This document shows positions 14,802 to 23,597 of a stretch of 64,000 nt of DNA, one piece after another. The notes under the pieces were generated by a model. The model ran no database searches. It saw only the letters and a list, made by a program, of their open reading frames with translations, and was not told the origin of the DNA. Source of the stretch: Planctomycetota bacterium (GTDB lineage: Bacteria > Planctomycetota > UBA1135 > GCA-002686595); the NCBI GenBank assembly GCA_029259655.1, contig JAJDET010000181.1, positions 1 to 64,000 on the forward strand, written 5' to 3'. Numbering within the stretch: position 1 is the stretch's first letter; each line of letters opens with the position of its first letter. The translations under genes and the position numbers were made by a program.

Positions 14802-17137
14802 CAACCCGTGAACGAGATCTCCGCCAGCCGCTTCGAGCGCTCGCGCGCGAATCTCTCGATGCCGGCCCAGATCGACTCCGGATCGATGTGGGCTTCGCGC
14901 TTCAGCTCGTCGACGCTGCCGCCGGTCCGCCAGCGGTCGTCGAAGTCGGGCGTCATGGCGTAGCGCTCGGCCGTCTTGTGCGGGAGCCAGTCGTGCATCA
15001 AGCGACGCGCCTGGTTCGAGATCACGGTGGAATCGAGCCAGTGCTCGCGCGGCAGCACCTCGTTCCGGTAGCTCTCGGGCTGCATCCGGAAGAGCTCGGG
15101 CGAGACGAGCTGGACGATCTTCACGTTCGGCCCCTCGCCGGCCAGCAGCCGCGGCAAGATCGCGTAGACCGAGTCCGTGGTGCTCGTGCCCTGCACGAGG
15201 AGGGTGCCCTCGACCGGCCGGCTCTTGTCGTGCGGCTTCATCACGTACGCACCCCTGGCCGCCTCGCGGAAGGACGGTACGCCGAGCTTCTTGCGGTCCG
15301 GGATCTCGACGTTGGGACGCGTGAGGTGCAGCGCGACGATCGGGACGTCGCTCATCAGCGCTGCGGCCAGCGCGGGCGCGACCTCGTTGTGCTCCCACGG
15401 ATGCAGGTTGATGGCACGGCCATCCGGGAAGAGCTGCGTGACACCGGGCGCGAAGATGCCGAAGTGCGTTCGACTGTCCTCGGCGGTCTCGGGGCCGGAG
15501 TGACCGGCGACCCAGATCACCTTTCCGACCCGGAGCTCGCAGTCCTGCGCGAGCTGGCTGAAGAGGCGCATCAGCCCGTACTTCAGGTACGAGAACGATC
15601 CGTAGGTCGAGCAGGCGCCCCAGTAGCCGACGAACTCGTTCTCCGGATCGCGCGACATGTTCACGGTCGCGAGGCCGACCGAGATGCCGGAGTTCGTGAA
15701 CTCGGTGATCTGCTGGGGGAGAAGGCTGCCGCCGGGGCGCTCGTTCCGCTCGTACCAGCCGAAGCCCTCGAAGTCGCCGAGTCCCTTCGCGAACCCGGAG
15801 ATATTCGTCGAGTCCGCGAGGTCGGCCGAACAGGCGAGCACCAGGGGACGGCCCATCTCCGCGAACGCGCGCGTGTTCGCCCAGGCGGCGAAGGTCGAGA
15901 ACCCCTTGCGGTTCGGAGCCTTCTCGCCGGCCGCCGCGAAGAGCTCGTCCGGGAGCTCCTCGGGCGTGAGCCAGGTGCGGTCCTGTGCGAGGTTGACCGA
16001 CGACGTGAGGCGGAAATCCTCCGTCTTCTCGGGCACCGACTCGCCCAGGTCGACGAGCGTATCCGACAGGTACTCGACGAGCTCGGGGTCGTCGCGCATG
16101 ACGCTGAAGACGGTCTCGTACCACCCGCGCGTCTGCTCGCGGCATGCGTCTTCACCCGGGTCGGTCGTGTCCCCGTAACCCGCGAATTCGACTCCGTACT
16201 TCTCCTGGAAGTCGCTGCGGCACTTCCAGAACAGGTCGCTGTTCCGCTTGTGCGCCGCGCCGTGCGAGGCGTAGTCGAACTTGTGATAGCCGCGCCCCTT
16301 GCGCGTCTTGAACCAGACCATGCCCGGTCGGCCGTCGGTGTCGTCGGCGTGGACCACCTCGAGCAGCGCCCTGGTGATCTCCGCGAAGTCTTCACCCTCG
16401 TCCGTCCCGGCGACGCGCCATCCGTACGGCTCGTACCAGTCGCGGGGGTTCCCGTGGACGACACTCGAGTTCTCGAAGAAGTCGATCCCGTGGTCGTTCC
16501 AGTCGAAGAGCACGGTCAGGTTGTCGAGCCCGAGTCCGTACGCCGAGTTCTTCGACTCGTGGTGCGCGCCGGCCGTGTGACCGCCCTCGCCCTCCACGGC
16601 GAAGACGCGCACGCCGTCGGCTCCGGCGTGCTTGAGAGCGAGCGCTTCCCCGACCGCCGCCGGCATGCCGTGGCCCGAGGGCCCGGTGTTGAACTTGAAG
16701 AAGAGCGTCTTGCCCTCCATCTCGGCGTGCCCCGCCAGGTGTCCGTTGTGGCGCAGCCAGAGGAGGTCCTCCCACGTGAGCTGTCGGTCCGCGCCCCCGG
16801 GGACGAGGTAGCGCGCGTCCCCGGTCTCCTTGTGACGGATGCGCAGCGCCTCGTTGTAGACCGCGAGCATCCCGTAGATCACCGGGCAGCAGTGCCCCGC
16901 GACGAGCACGTAGCGGTCACCGAACGCCAGCTCGGGTCGGCGCACGTCCCAGCGCATGCCGGCGCCGAGCGTCGCAGCGACCATCATCGGGACCTTCGAC
17001 CGCGAGCCACCGGGGTGCCCGCTCTGTCGCAGGTTGAGCGACAGATCGATCGACTGGTCGATCAGATCGCCGATCTTCTGCCAGTGATGGAAGCTCTTGG
17101 AGAGTGTCTCGAGGTCGGGTCTCACGAGGGTTTGCAT
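14801..17137 (-). CDS. Long transketolase-family enzyme
   Basis: 778 residues from the ATG at 17137; an ATG 39 bases upstream would add a non-conserved segment. It is a thiamine-diphosphate enzyme with all three domains: N-terminal GHPGGSRSK (substrate/cofactor) and GPSGHGMPAAVGEALALKHA, a pyrimidine-binding domain with LVLACSADLADSTN, and a C-terminal domain with VSPELFRMQPESYRNEVLP. Transketolases move two-carbon units between sugar phosphates. It is over 100 residues longer than usual transketolase. The cofactor motif reads GEGGHTAG in place of the usual GDG, so the exact substrate may differ. It is the first gene of a run with DUF3052, msrA, mltA and a methyltransferase. Confidence 0.85.
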   Translation of the reverse strand: MQTLVRPDLETLSKSFHHWQKIGDLIDQSIDLSLNLRQSGHPGGSRSKVPMMVAATLGAGMRWDVRRPELAFGDRYVLVAGHCCPVIYGMLAVYNEALRIRHKETGDARYLVPGGADRQLTWEDLLWLRHNGHLAGHAEMEGKTLFFKFNTGPSGHGMPAAVGEALALKHAGADGVRVFAVEGEGGHTAGAHHESKNSAYGLGLDNLTVLFDWNDHGIDFFENSSVVHGNPRDWYEPYGWRVAGTDEGEDFAEITRALLEVVHADDTDGRPGMVWFKTRKGRGYHKFDYASHGAAHKRNSDLFWKCRSDFQEKYGVEFAGYGDTTDPGEDACREQTRGWYETVFSVMRDDPELVEYLSDTLVDLGESVPEKTEDFRLTSSVNLAQDRTWLTPEELPDELFAAAGEKAPNRKGFSTFAAWANTRAFAEMGRPLVLACSADLADSTNISGFAKGLGDFEGFGWYERNERPGGSLLPQQITEFTNSGISVGLATVNMSRDPENEFVGYWGACSTYGSFSYLKYGLMRLFSQLAQDCELRVGKVIWVAGHSGPETAEDSRTHFGIFAPGVTQLFPDGRAINLHPWEHNEVAPALAAALMSDVPIVALHLTRPNVEIPDRKKLGVPSFREAARGAYVMKPHDKSRPVEGTLLVQGTSTTDSVYAILPRLLAGEGPNVKIVQLVSPELFRMQPESYRNEVLPREHWLDSTVISNQARRLMHDWLPHKTAERYAMTPDFDDRWRTGGSVDELKREAHIDPESIWAGIERFARERSKRLAEISFTG

Positions 17138-17214
17138 GGGTTTCGGGCCTCGGGGATTCGCGAAACGAGCGGGCATGATACCGCGCGGCCCGAGCGAGGG
17201 GCCCCGAAGTGCGG

Positions 17215-17247
17215 GCGGCCCCCCTCGGACGTACCGAGAGGGGCCGC
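17215..17247 (-). terminator. Strong 14-bp hairpin after subtilase gene
   Basis: 17215-17228 pairs with 17234-17247 around a five-base loop. The only mismatch (17223/17239) is a G-U wobble in minus-strand RNA. It begins 26 bases past the subtilase stop, as expected of a terminator, but there is no U-run after it. It also insulates the transketolase run that starts downstream. Confidence 0.6.
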
Positions 17248-17272
17248 GTGTACGAACATCAGCTCCAGGAGA

Positions 17273-19591
17273 TCAGTTCCAGGCCACGTCCTCGACGACG
17301 GACCGATACCAACCACCTGTCGGTCCGGTCGAGCCGTCGGTGGCGATCTGCATGTACATCCGGAAGCCGGCGAAGGCCGGATCGTCGATCGAGATGGACG
17401 CGATCGTGGGGGTGCTGTACCCGGTGTGCGTCCCGAGCAGGATCTTGATCGGGTTGGCGAGCTCGAGGTCGAACCCGACGACGGTGGGGATCGTGCCCAG
17501 GGATGCACTCGCGATGAACGCGTAGGGCATGCCGGCGGGTCCGGTCACGACGAGGTCGGCGAACTCACCGATGAGGTTCTCCTGCGGAACCGCCGTGATG
17601 AGTCCCCGGATCCTCAAGGCCGCGTCGTACACCTGGATCTTCCCGGCGCCGTACCGGGTGTCCTTCCCGGCCGGCCCGAGGTCCACGGCGGTCTGTTGCA
17701 GCGCTTTGCTGATCTGGCGCGGAGGCGCCTCCGGATTCGCGTCGACCATCAGGCACATCGCTCCGCCGAGGTGCGGCGTGGCCGCGCTCGTGCCGCCGAA
17801 CGACAGGTCGTAGCTGCTCGACCCGTTCGTCGTCTTGACCTCCGTATAGGTGCAGACGTCGGGCTTGAGGAGCCCGGGCAGGACCCCGCCGCGCCACAGG
17901 TAGTCCCAGTAGCTCGGGTCCTGCGGGTGCGGCCAGTTCGTGAAGTTGTCGAGGTCCTCCCACACGGACGGGCCCCGCCCGGAGCTCGTGTAGAGGGCGT
18001 CGCCGCCGAGGAGGATGCCGGCGCAGGCCATGACCGAGCCGACTCCACCCGACTGGATCTGCTCCTCGTGCCGCCACGGACCCGGGCAGTTGCCCGGCGT
18101 GGAGATGTTGAACGGGACCGGGTGGGAGCTCGTCGAGTTGCCCTGGTTGCCGATCGAGTTGGCGTGGATCACGCCCGCCGCCAGCTCGACCTCGGAGGAA
18201 GCCCGCATGAGGTGGTAGTCCGGCTTGCTCGGCCACTTGAACGAGTGGCTCGACGTGATGACGTCGCAGCCGATGTCGATCGCGTACTGGTACGAGGCCA
18301 GCGCATCGCCTTCGCCGGAGATCTCCGTGACGGCCTGGGTCGTCCCGGGGGCCATGCCCGTGCACACACCGCCGTTGTTCGTTCCGTCTCCGGCGACGAT
18401 CCCGGCCGTGTTCGTCCCGTGGCCCGTCCCGTAGGGGTTGTTGTTGTTGCCGGCGAAGTTCCAGCCCCAGGTGTCGTCGACGAAGCCGTTGCTGTCGTCG
18501 TCGATCGAGTTGCCGGCGATCTCGCCCGGGTTGGACCAGATGCCATTGGCGAGGTCCGGGTGGTCGTTTGCGACGCCGCTGTCGACGTTGAGGATCAACA
18601 CTCCGCTGCCGTCGATGCCTATCGCCCAGAGCTGGTCGGCTTGATGACCGACGATGTTCGGCTCGGCGGCGAGCGACGAGAACTGGGTCGTGATCTCGAC
18701 GTCGTCGATCGAGACGCCCGACCTCGGAGCGGGACCGTTCGCTGTCCAGCGGAAGGAGACCGTCACGTTCGACGTGAGCGGGATCCCCTTCGCCGCGGCC
18801 GTCGCCGCCAGGTCGATCGAGTGCGTGTCGTACGAACGAGAGGCCGGGATCTCGAAGACCTGGAAGAACTCGACCCCGTTGACCGAGAGCCAGACCCCGT
18901 CACCCTCGGCGCACGCGCCCGACGTCAGTGCGTCGAACGTGAGCATCGCCTTCTCGGCTCCCGACAGGTCGACGTGGAGGTCGGCGGTGATCGTGCCGAC
19001 GCCCTCGTTCGAGTCCATCACGAGGTGGAAACGGCCGTCCTTGGACCGGCCGTCCTGGCGCACCTCGACGCGTCCGTTGCCGGTCGTCTCGACGTCGAAC
19101 TCGGGCGGGATCACCGAAGTCTCGAAGGAGCTCCGGTAGGGACCCCGGCTGATCTCGTAGTCGCGCGGCGGGGCGATGTCCTGCGTCTCGCTCGGCATCA
19201 GGACCGGGTCCCACTTGATGCGATCCACGCCGGGGAGCTCTGCCACCGCTTCGATCGCCGTCTTCGTGGCCCAGAGCCGCTGGGCGTTGACGGTCCACAG
19301 ACGGTGACTGCGGTCGACGTGTCCTTGCTGGCGGAGGTTCCCGACGAGCGCGTCCAGGCCGGCCTGGCTGTTCTCTGCGAGGGGTAGGAGCCGCGCCTTG
19401 ACGGCCGCGCCGCGCTCTCGGCGCGGAAGCCGCTCCATGTCGTCGTGCAGGCGAGCGGTGTCCGGTCGGTCGCGCATCACGACGATGACGCGGATCCGTT
19501 CGTCCGGCGTCGCTTCGTCGAGCACGCTCTGCAGGCGGTCGGAAATGACTGCCTGCAACGGTAGAGCAAGGAGCAAGGTCGCAGCGATCAT
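17273..19591 (-). CDS. Secreted subtilisin-like serine protease (S8)
   Basis: 772 residues with a short signal (MIAATLLLALPLQAVIS). An I9-like propeptide region follows (IRVIVVMRDRP to about 125). The S8 triad is Asp337 (LNVDSGVANDHPDL), His391 (GTGHGTNTAGIVAGDG) and Ser602 (SFGGTSAATPHLGG). The oxyanion Asn is in HANSIGNQGN. An inserted beta-sandwich domain (about 150-305, SSFETSVIPPEFDVETTGNGRV) sits between propeptide and catalytic domain, and a beta-rich tail follows from about 680. Acidic repeats NSIDDDSNGFVDD suggest calcium binding. It probably degrades extracellular protein. It diverges from the first sulfatase-like gene. Confidence 0.92.
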   Translation of the reverse strand: MIAATLLLALPLQAVISDRLQSVLDEATPDERIRVIVVMRDRPDTARLHDDMERLPRRERGAAVKARLLPLAENSQAGLDALVGNLRQQGHVDRSHRLWTVNAQRLWATKTAIEAVAELPGVDRIKWDPVLMPSETQDIAPPRDYEISRGPYRSSFETSVIPPEFDVETTGNGRVEVRQDGRSKDGRFHLVMDSNEGVGTITADLHVDLSGAEKAMLTFDALTSGACAEGDGVWLSVNGVEFFQVFEIPASRSYDTHSIDLAATAAAKGIPLTSNVTVSFRWTANGPAPRSGVSIDDVEITTQFSSLAAEPNIVGHQADQLWAIGIDGSGVLILNVDSGVANDHPDLANGIWSNPGEIAGNSIDDDSNGFVDDTWGWNFAGNNNNPYGTGHGTNTAGIVAGDGTNNGGVCTGMAPGTTQAVTEISGEGDALASYQYAIDIGCDVITSSHSFKWPSKPDYHLMRASSEVELAAGVIHANSIGNQGNSTSSHPVPFNISTPGNCPGPWRHEEQIQSGGVGSVMACAGILLGGDALYTSSGRGPSVWEDLDNFTNWPHPQDPSYWDYLWRGGVLPGLLKPDVCTYTEVKTTNGSSSYDLSFGGTSAATPHLGGAMCLMVDANPEAPPRQISKALQQTAVDLGPAGKDTRYGAGKIQVYDAALRIRGLITAVPQENLIGEFADLVVTGPAGMPYAFIASASLGTIPTVVGFDLELANPIKILLGTHTGYSTPTIASISIDDPAFAGFRMYMQIATDGSTGPTGGWYRSVVEDVAWN

Positions 19592-19667
19592 GAGATGGGT
19601 CTCCTGAGGGGTGGAACGCCCTCAATGTTATGAAGTGTTCGCGGGCCGTGGGTAGAATCCGCGGGAG

Positions 19668-21659
19668 ATGCAGGCGAGCGCGGCCAACCACGCGGTTGCG
19701 GTGCCCGGGCGCCCCCGCCGGCCGCAGGCGATCTCTGCGATCGCGGTGTTCGCCGCGGGGCTGCTTCCGGCGTGCGACGACGCCGAACGGCCGGAGAAGA
19801 TGGTCGTCCGGGAGGTCGTTCGCGAGCTGCTCGTGGGCGAGGGCGACTGGACCGTCACGCGCGAGCGCACGGACTCGTCAGCGCGCGTCGACATCCTGAC
19901 GCCGTCGATCTCCTGGCGCGTCGACGGCGGCGACCTGCCCGCGCTCGTGCTCCCGCCGCCGTCCGCGGTCGAGCTCGTGGTCGATGAGACGCTCGGTCCG
20001 GTCGTCCTGCGCGTCTCCGCGGGGATCGATCGTGCGGCCTGGGAGACGAAGGGCATCCCGGACGTCGGCTTCCGCGTCAGCAAGAACGGCAAGGTCGTCT
20101 TCGACGAGCGCGTCCCCGTGCCGCGCGACGACAAGGGCAAGAAGAACGCCTGGCGGCACGTCGGGGGGGACGGTGGCCTCTTCGTGAGCGGCGGCGACCG
20201 GATCCTGCTCGAGACCCTCGCGCCGCCGTCGGCACCCGCGATCGATGCGGGGTACGGGCGCATGTGGCTCGAGCGGCACACCGGACGACCTCGCGCCGAG
20301 GCGACCGCGGAGCGGCCGAACATCGTGGTCGTGGTCATGGACACGCAGCGGCGCGACCGCATCTCGGCGCTCGGACACGCGCGCGAGACGACCCCGAACG
20401 TCGACCGGCTCGCCGCCCGCGGGATCTCCTTCGAGCGCGCGTACGCGACGTCGAGCTGGACCTGGCCGTCGACCGCGTCGATCCTCACAGGGCTCCTCCC
20501 GCAGCGTCACGGCGTGCTCGACTACTCGTCGTGCACGCTCCCCAACGCGCTCCAGACCCTGCCCGAAGCCCTGCAACAGGCTGGATACACCACGGCCGGC
20601 TTCTCGGGGAACCCGCTCATCAGCGCGGACAAGAACTTCGGTCAAGGGTTCGAGACCTTCCGAGCTTCGCGCCGCTTCGAGAAGTCCGAGGAGTTCGTCG
20701 GGGAGGCTCTCGAGTGGATGCAGTCGAACAGCCGTTCGCGCTTCTTCCTCTACCTGCAGCTGGTCGAACCGCACATGGAGTACCTCCCCTCCGACGCCGC
20801 GCGCGCGGCGATCGTGGGGGAGCGCCCGGCCGACTTCCCGCCGGAGACGGGCGACGCGATCGAACGCTACGGCGCGCGCCTCTTCGAGGGCGAGGGGCGC
20901 ACCGAGGACGGGTGGGCGACCGACCACGTCGTACCGGCCGACCACCAGCGCTACATCGACGAGCTCTACGACGCGAGCGTGCGGACCGGTGACGAGTGGG
21001 TCGGGCGCGTTCTCGAAACGCTCGCGAGTCTCGACCTCCTCGACACGACGGTCGTCGTCTTCACGAGCGACCACGGAGAGGAGCTCTTCGACCACGGCTT
21101 CTTCGAGCACGGGCACTCGCTCCACGCGGAGCTCGTCGGCGTCCCGCTCGTCCTCGCCGGACCTCGGGTCCTGCAGGGGAAACGCGTGAAGACTCCGGTC
21201 TCGAACCGCCATCTCGCGGCGACCCTGGCGCGGATCGGCGGCGCGACGATGCACGGCATCGACGACCCGCTCGACCTGTGCGGGCTCGTCGAGGAGCGCC
21301 CCGTGTTCCTCTCGACCCGCCACGGCTGGTGGGACGGCTGGGTGGATCAGCCGATACGCGGCGTCGTCGTGGACGGCTTCGTCCTGCACCACGCGCCCGA
21401 GGCAGGTGCGTGGAACGCGAGCGAGCCGACCCCCGGCGGCGAGTCCCGTCTCTACCGTCTCGACGACGACCCGAGCGAGCTCGTCGATCGCGCGGCCGAG
21501 AACGAGGAGCTCGTGCGCGCTCTCGTGCGAGCGATCGAGGAGCGTTTCGAGCGCGAGGCCGAGCAACGCGTCTCGATGGCGATCCCCGCCGGAGCCGCGA
21601 CCGAGGCCATGCTGCGCGACGTCGGCTACCTCGGCCAGGATGAGGACGACGACGACTAG
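19668..21659 (+). CDS. Sulfatase-like alkaline-phosphatase-superfamily lipoprotein 1
   Basis: 663 residues. A hydrophobic leader ends in a lipobox (LLPAC, Cys36). A roughly 150-residue beta-rich N-terminal domain shared with the next two genes is followed by an alkaline-phosphatase-fold domain. Metal-binding Asp225 is in VVMDTQRRD. TSDHGEELFDHGFFEHG supplies further ligands. At the nucleophile site the sequence is SSWTWPSTASILTG, so the sulfatase Cys/Ser of C/S-x-P-S-R is Thr265 and the Arg is Thr269. Formylglycine formation is therefore impossible, and a Thr-nucleophile phosphatase, phosphodiesterase or transferase is more likely. First of three tandem paralogues. Confidence 0.82.
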   Translation: MQASAANHAVAVPGRPRRPQAISAIAVFAAGLLPACDDAERPEKMVVREVVRELLVGEGDWTVTRERTDSSARVDILTPSISWRVDGGDLPALVLPPPSAVELVVDETLGPVVLRVSAGIDRAAWETKGIPDVGFRVSKNGKVVFDERVPVPRDDKGKKNAWRHVGGDGGLFVSGGDRILLETLAPPSAPAIDAGYGRMWLERHTGRPRAEATAERPNIVVVVMDTQRRDRISALGHARETTPNVDRLAARGISFERAYATSSWTWPSTASILTGLLPQRHGVLDYSSCTLPNALQTLPEALQQAGYTTAGFSGNPLISADKNFGQGFETFRASRRFEKSEEFVGEALEWMQSNSRSRFFLYLQLVEPHMEYLPSDAARAAIVGERPADFPPETGDAIERYGARLFEGEGRTEDGWATDHVVPADHQRYIDELYDASVRTGDEWVGRVLETLASLDLLDTTVVVFTSDHGEELFDHGFFEHGHSLHAELVGVPLVLAGPRVLQGKRVKTPVSNRHLAATLARIGGATMHGIDDPLDLCGLVEERPVFLSTRHGWWDGWVDQPIRGVVVDGFVLHHAPEAGAWNASEPTPGGESRLYRLDDDPSELVDRAAENEELVRALVRAIEERFEREAEQRVSMAIPAGAATEAMLRDVGYLGQDEDDDD

Positions 21660-21669
21660 CGACGGCCCC

Positions 21670-23586
21670 ATGCGGATCGAAGCAGAGCTCTTTCTCCTGC
21701 TCGGACTCGGCCTCCCGGCCTGCGGCGGGCCGAGTGGTGCGACCGTGCCCGTCAGCGTGCGGCACGTTCTCGCGGACGAGGACTTCGACGTCGTCTCGTC
21801 CCACCCGTCCCTCGCCCCGCACGTGGCCGAGCTCCATCCCTCGCACACATCGGGCGGCGACGGTGCGGGACTCCTCTCGCTCGTGATCGCGCCGCCGGGC
21901 TCCGCCGGCTTCACGGTCGGCGACGAGGGCCCTTGCCTCCTGATCGCGGCCGCCGGCGTCGGCGTGCAGGCCTACCGACAGCTCCCCCCCGAACGCCCGG
22001 AGGTCGAGGTGCGTTTCGAGGTCAGCGTGAACGGCGAGCGCGTCTTCGAGCACGCGACGAAGCTCGTGCGGCGACCGGATCCGACCGGCACCGAGTGGGC
22101 GTGGCTCGGCGGATCTCGAGAGACGGGCCTGATGCTCGCGCGCGGTGACGAGGTCGTGCTCTCGACGCGTGTCGCCGACGGCGGTGCGGAGTTCGTGCCC
22201 GAGCTCCCGCTCCCCGTCGGGTTCGCGATCGTCGAGCTCGCGCGCCCGCGAGAGATTCGCATACCGCCGCCGACGCCGAAGCGCCCCAACATCGTCGTCG
22301 TCGTGCAGGACACCCAGCGCCGGGACCGCCTCACGCCCTACGGCTACGCGCGCGACGTCTCCCCGAACCTCGCCCGCGTCGCCGAGCGCGGGACCGTCTT
22401 CGACAACGCCTACTCGACGTCGAGCTGGACCTGGCCCTCGACCGCTTCGCTCCTGACGGGGATGCTCCCCGCACAGCACGGCGTCCACTCGGATCGTTCG
22501 TGCTACCTCGACCGGCGGTTGCGCGTCCTGCCCGAAGCCCTGCGCGAAGCCGGCTACCGCACGGCGGGATTCTCCGGGAGCCGGATCGTGCTCCCCGGCA
22601 AGGGTTTCGACCAGGGCTTCCAGCGCTTCGACTCCTTCCGCGGGACCTTCCGGAAGTCCGCGGACCTCGTTCCGCTCGCGCTCGACTGGATGCGCGAACA
22701 CGCCGACGAACGGTTCTTCTGCTACCTGCACCTCGTCGATACGCACGGCCCTCACCTGTTCGGCGAAGAGGCGCGGGCTCGCTTCGCCCCGGGCGCACCC
22801 GAGGACTGGGAGCCGGCGCTCTTCCAGGAATACACACAGCTCCTCAGGACCGGATCCGGGCGACGGGCGGACGGCACGCTCGACCCGTCGCTCGTCGTTC
22901 CCGCTGCGCACGCCGAGCACCTCTCCGCGCTCTACGACGCCAGCGTCTTCGAGGGCGATCGATGGCTCGGCGAGATCGTGAGCACCCTGGAAGAGCTAGG
23001 GCTGGACGATCGGACGGTCGTCGTGTTCACGAGCGATCACGGCGAGGAGCTCTTCGATCATGGAAAGCTCGAGCACGGGCACACGCTCCACGGCGAGCTG
23101 GTCCGGGTGCCGCTCGTGATCGCGGGTCCGGGCGTTCCGGCGGATGCGCGCGTCGATACGCCCGTCTCGAACCGCCACATCGCGCCGACGCTTGCACGGC
23201 TCGCCGGCGCGGAGTTCGGAGGTGCGCCCGACGGGATGGACCTGCTCGGCGTGCTTCGCGAGCGCCCTGTCATCTTCTCGACGGATCACGGCGTCTGGCG
23301 CGACGGCAAGCGCGAGATGGTGCGAGGCATGCGCTCGGGGCAGTGGCTGCTCCACAGCCGCTGGACCGGGCCCGACGACCGGCTCTTCGACCTCGCGCGC
23401 GATCCCGGAGAGCTCGAGGACGTCTCGAGTGCGAACGCCGAGCATGCGCGAGCGCTGCGCGTCGAGCTCGGGAGCTACACGGCCGGACTCGAGGCGCTTC
23501 GCTCGAACCCGGGGCGTGAGGCCGACGAGGACACGCTCGAGACGTTACGGGATATCGGCTACCTCGAATCGGTCGAGGACCAGTAG
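21670..23586 (+). CDS. Sulfatase-like alkaline-phosphatase-superfamily lipoprotein 2
   Basis: 638 residues, starting 10 bases after the first paralogue. The leader ends in LGLPAC (Cys18), a lipobox. The N-terminal accessory domain (about 25-190) is divergent but alignable by GERVFEH and MLARGDEVVLSTRV with those of its neighbours. The catalytic domain has Asp214 (VVQDTQRRDR), the same nucleophile block SSWTWPSTASLLTG (Thr254) and TSDHGEELFDHGKLEHG. It should be lipid-anchored and periplasmic or surface-exposed. Substrate unknown. The conserved replacement of the Cys and Arg across paralogues argues that it is functional and not decayed. Confidence 0.82.
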   Translation: MRIEAELFLLLGLGLPACGGPSGATVPVSVRHVLADEDFDVVSSHPSLAPHVAELHPSHTSGGDGAGLLSLVIAPPGSAGFTVGDEGPCLLIAAAGVGVQAYRQLPPERPEVEVRFEVSVNGERVFEHATKLVRRPDPTGTEWAWLGGSRETGLMLARGDEVVLSTRVADGGAEFVPELPLPVGFAIVELARPREIRIPPPTPKRPNIVVVVQDTQRRDRLTPYGYARDVSPNLARVAERGTVFDNAYSTSSWTWPSTASLLTGMLPAQHGVHSDRSCYLDRRLRVLPEALREAGYRTAGFSGSRIVLPGKGFDQGFQRFDSFRGTFRKSADLVPLALDWMREHADERFFCYLHLVDTHGPHLFGEEARARFAPGAPEDWEPALFQEYTQLLRTGSGRRADGTLDPSLVVPAAHAEHLSALYDASVFEGDRWLGEIVSTLEELGLDDRTVVVFTSDHGEELFDHGKLEHGHTLHGELVRVPLVIAGPGVPADARVDTPVSNRHIAPTLARLAGAEFGGAPDGMDLLGVLRERPVIFSTDHGVWRDGKREMVRGMRSGQWLLHSRWTGPDDRLFDLARDPGELEDVSSANAEHARALRVELGSYTAGLEALRSNPGREADEDTLETLRDIGYLESVEDQ

Positions 23587-23597
23587 CCTCGGGCCGC

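Noticed and set aside
14591-19387. Very long plus-strand open frame (about 1600 codons) opposite the transketolase and subtilase genes
   Set aside because: It mirrors GC-rich real genes on the other strand, its translation is Arg/Asp/Val/Leu-biased with no motifs, and both genes beneath it have complete catalytic motifs.
19653-19658. TAGAAT as -10 of the first sulfatase-like gene
   Set aside because: It lies only nine bases before the ATG with no -35 match; it would require a leaderless transcript, which cannot be judged here.
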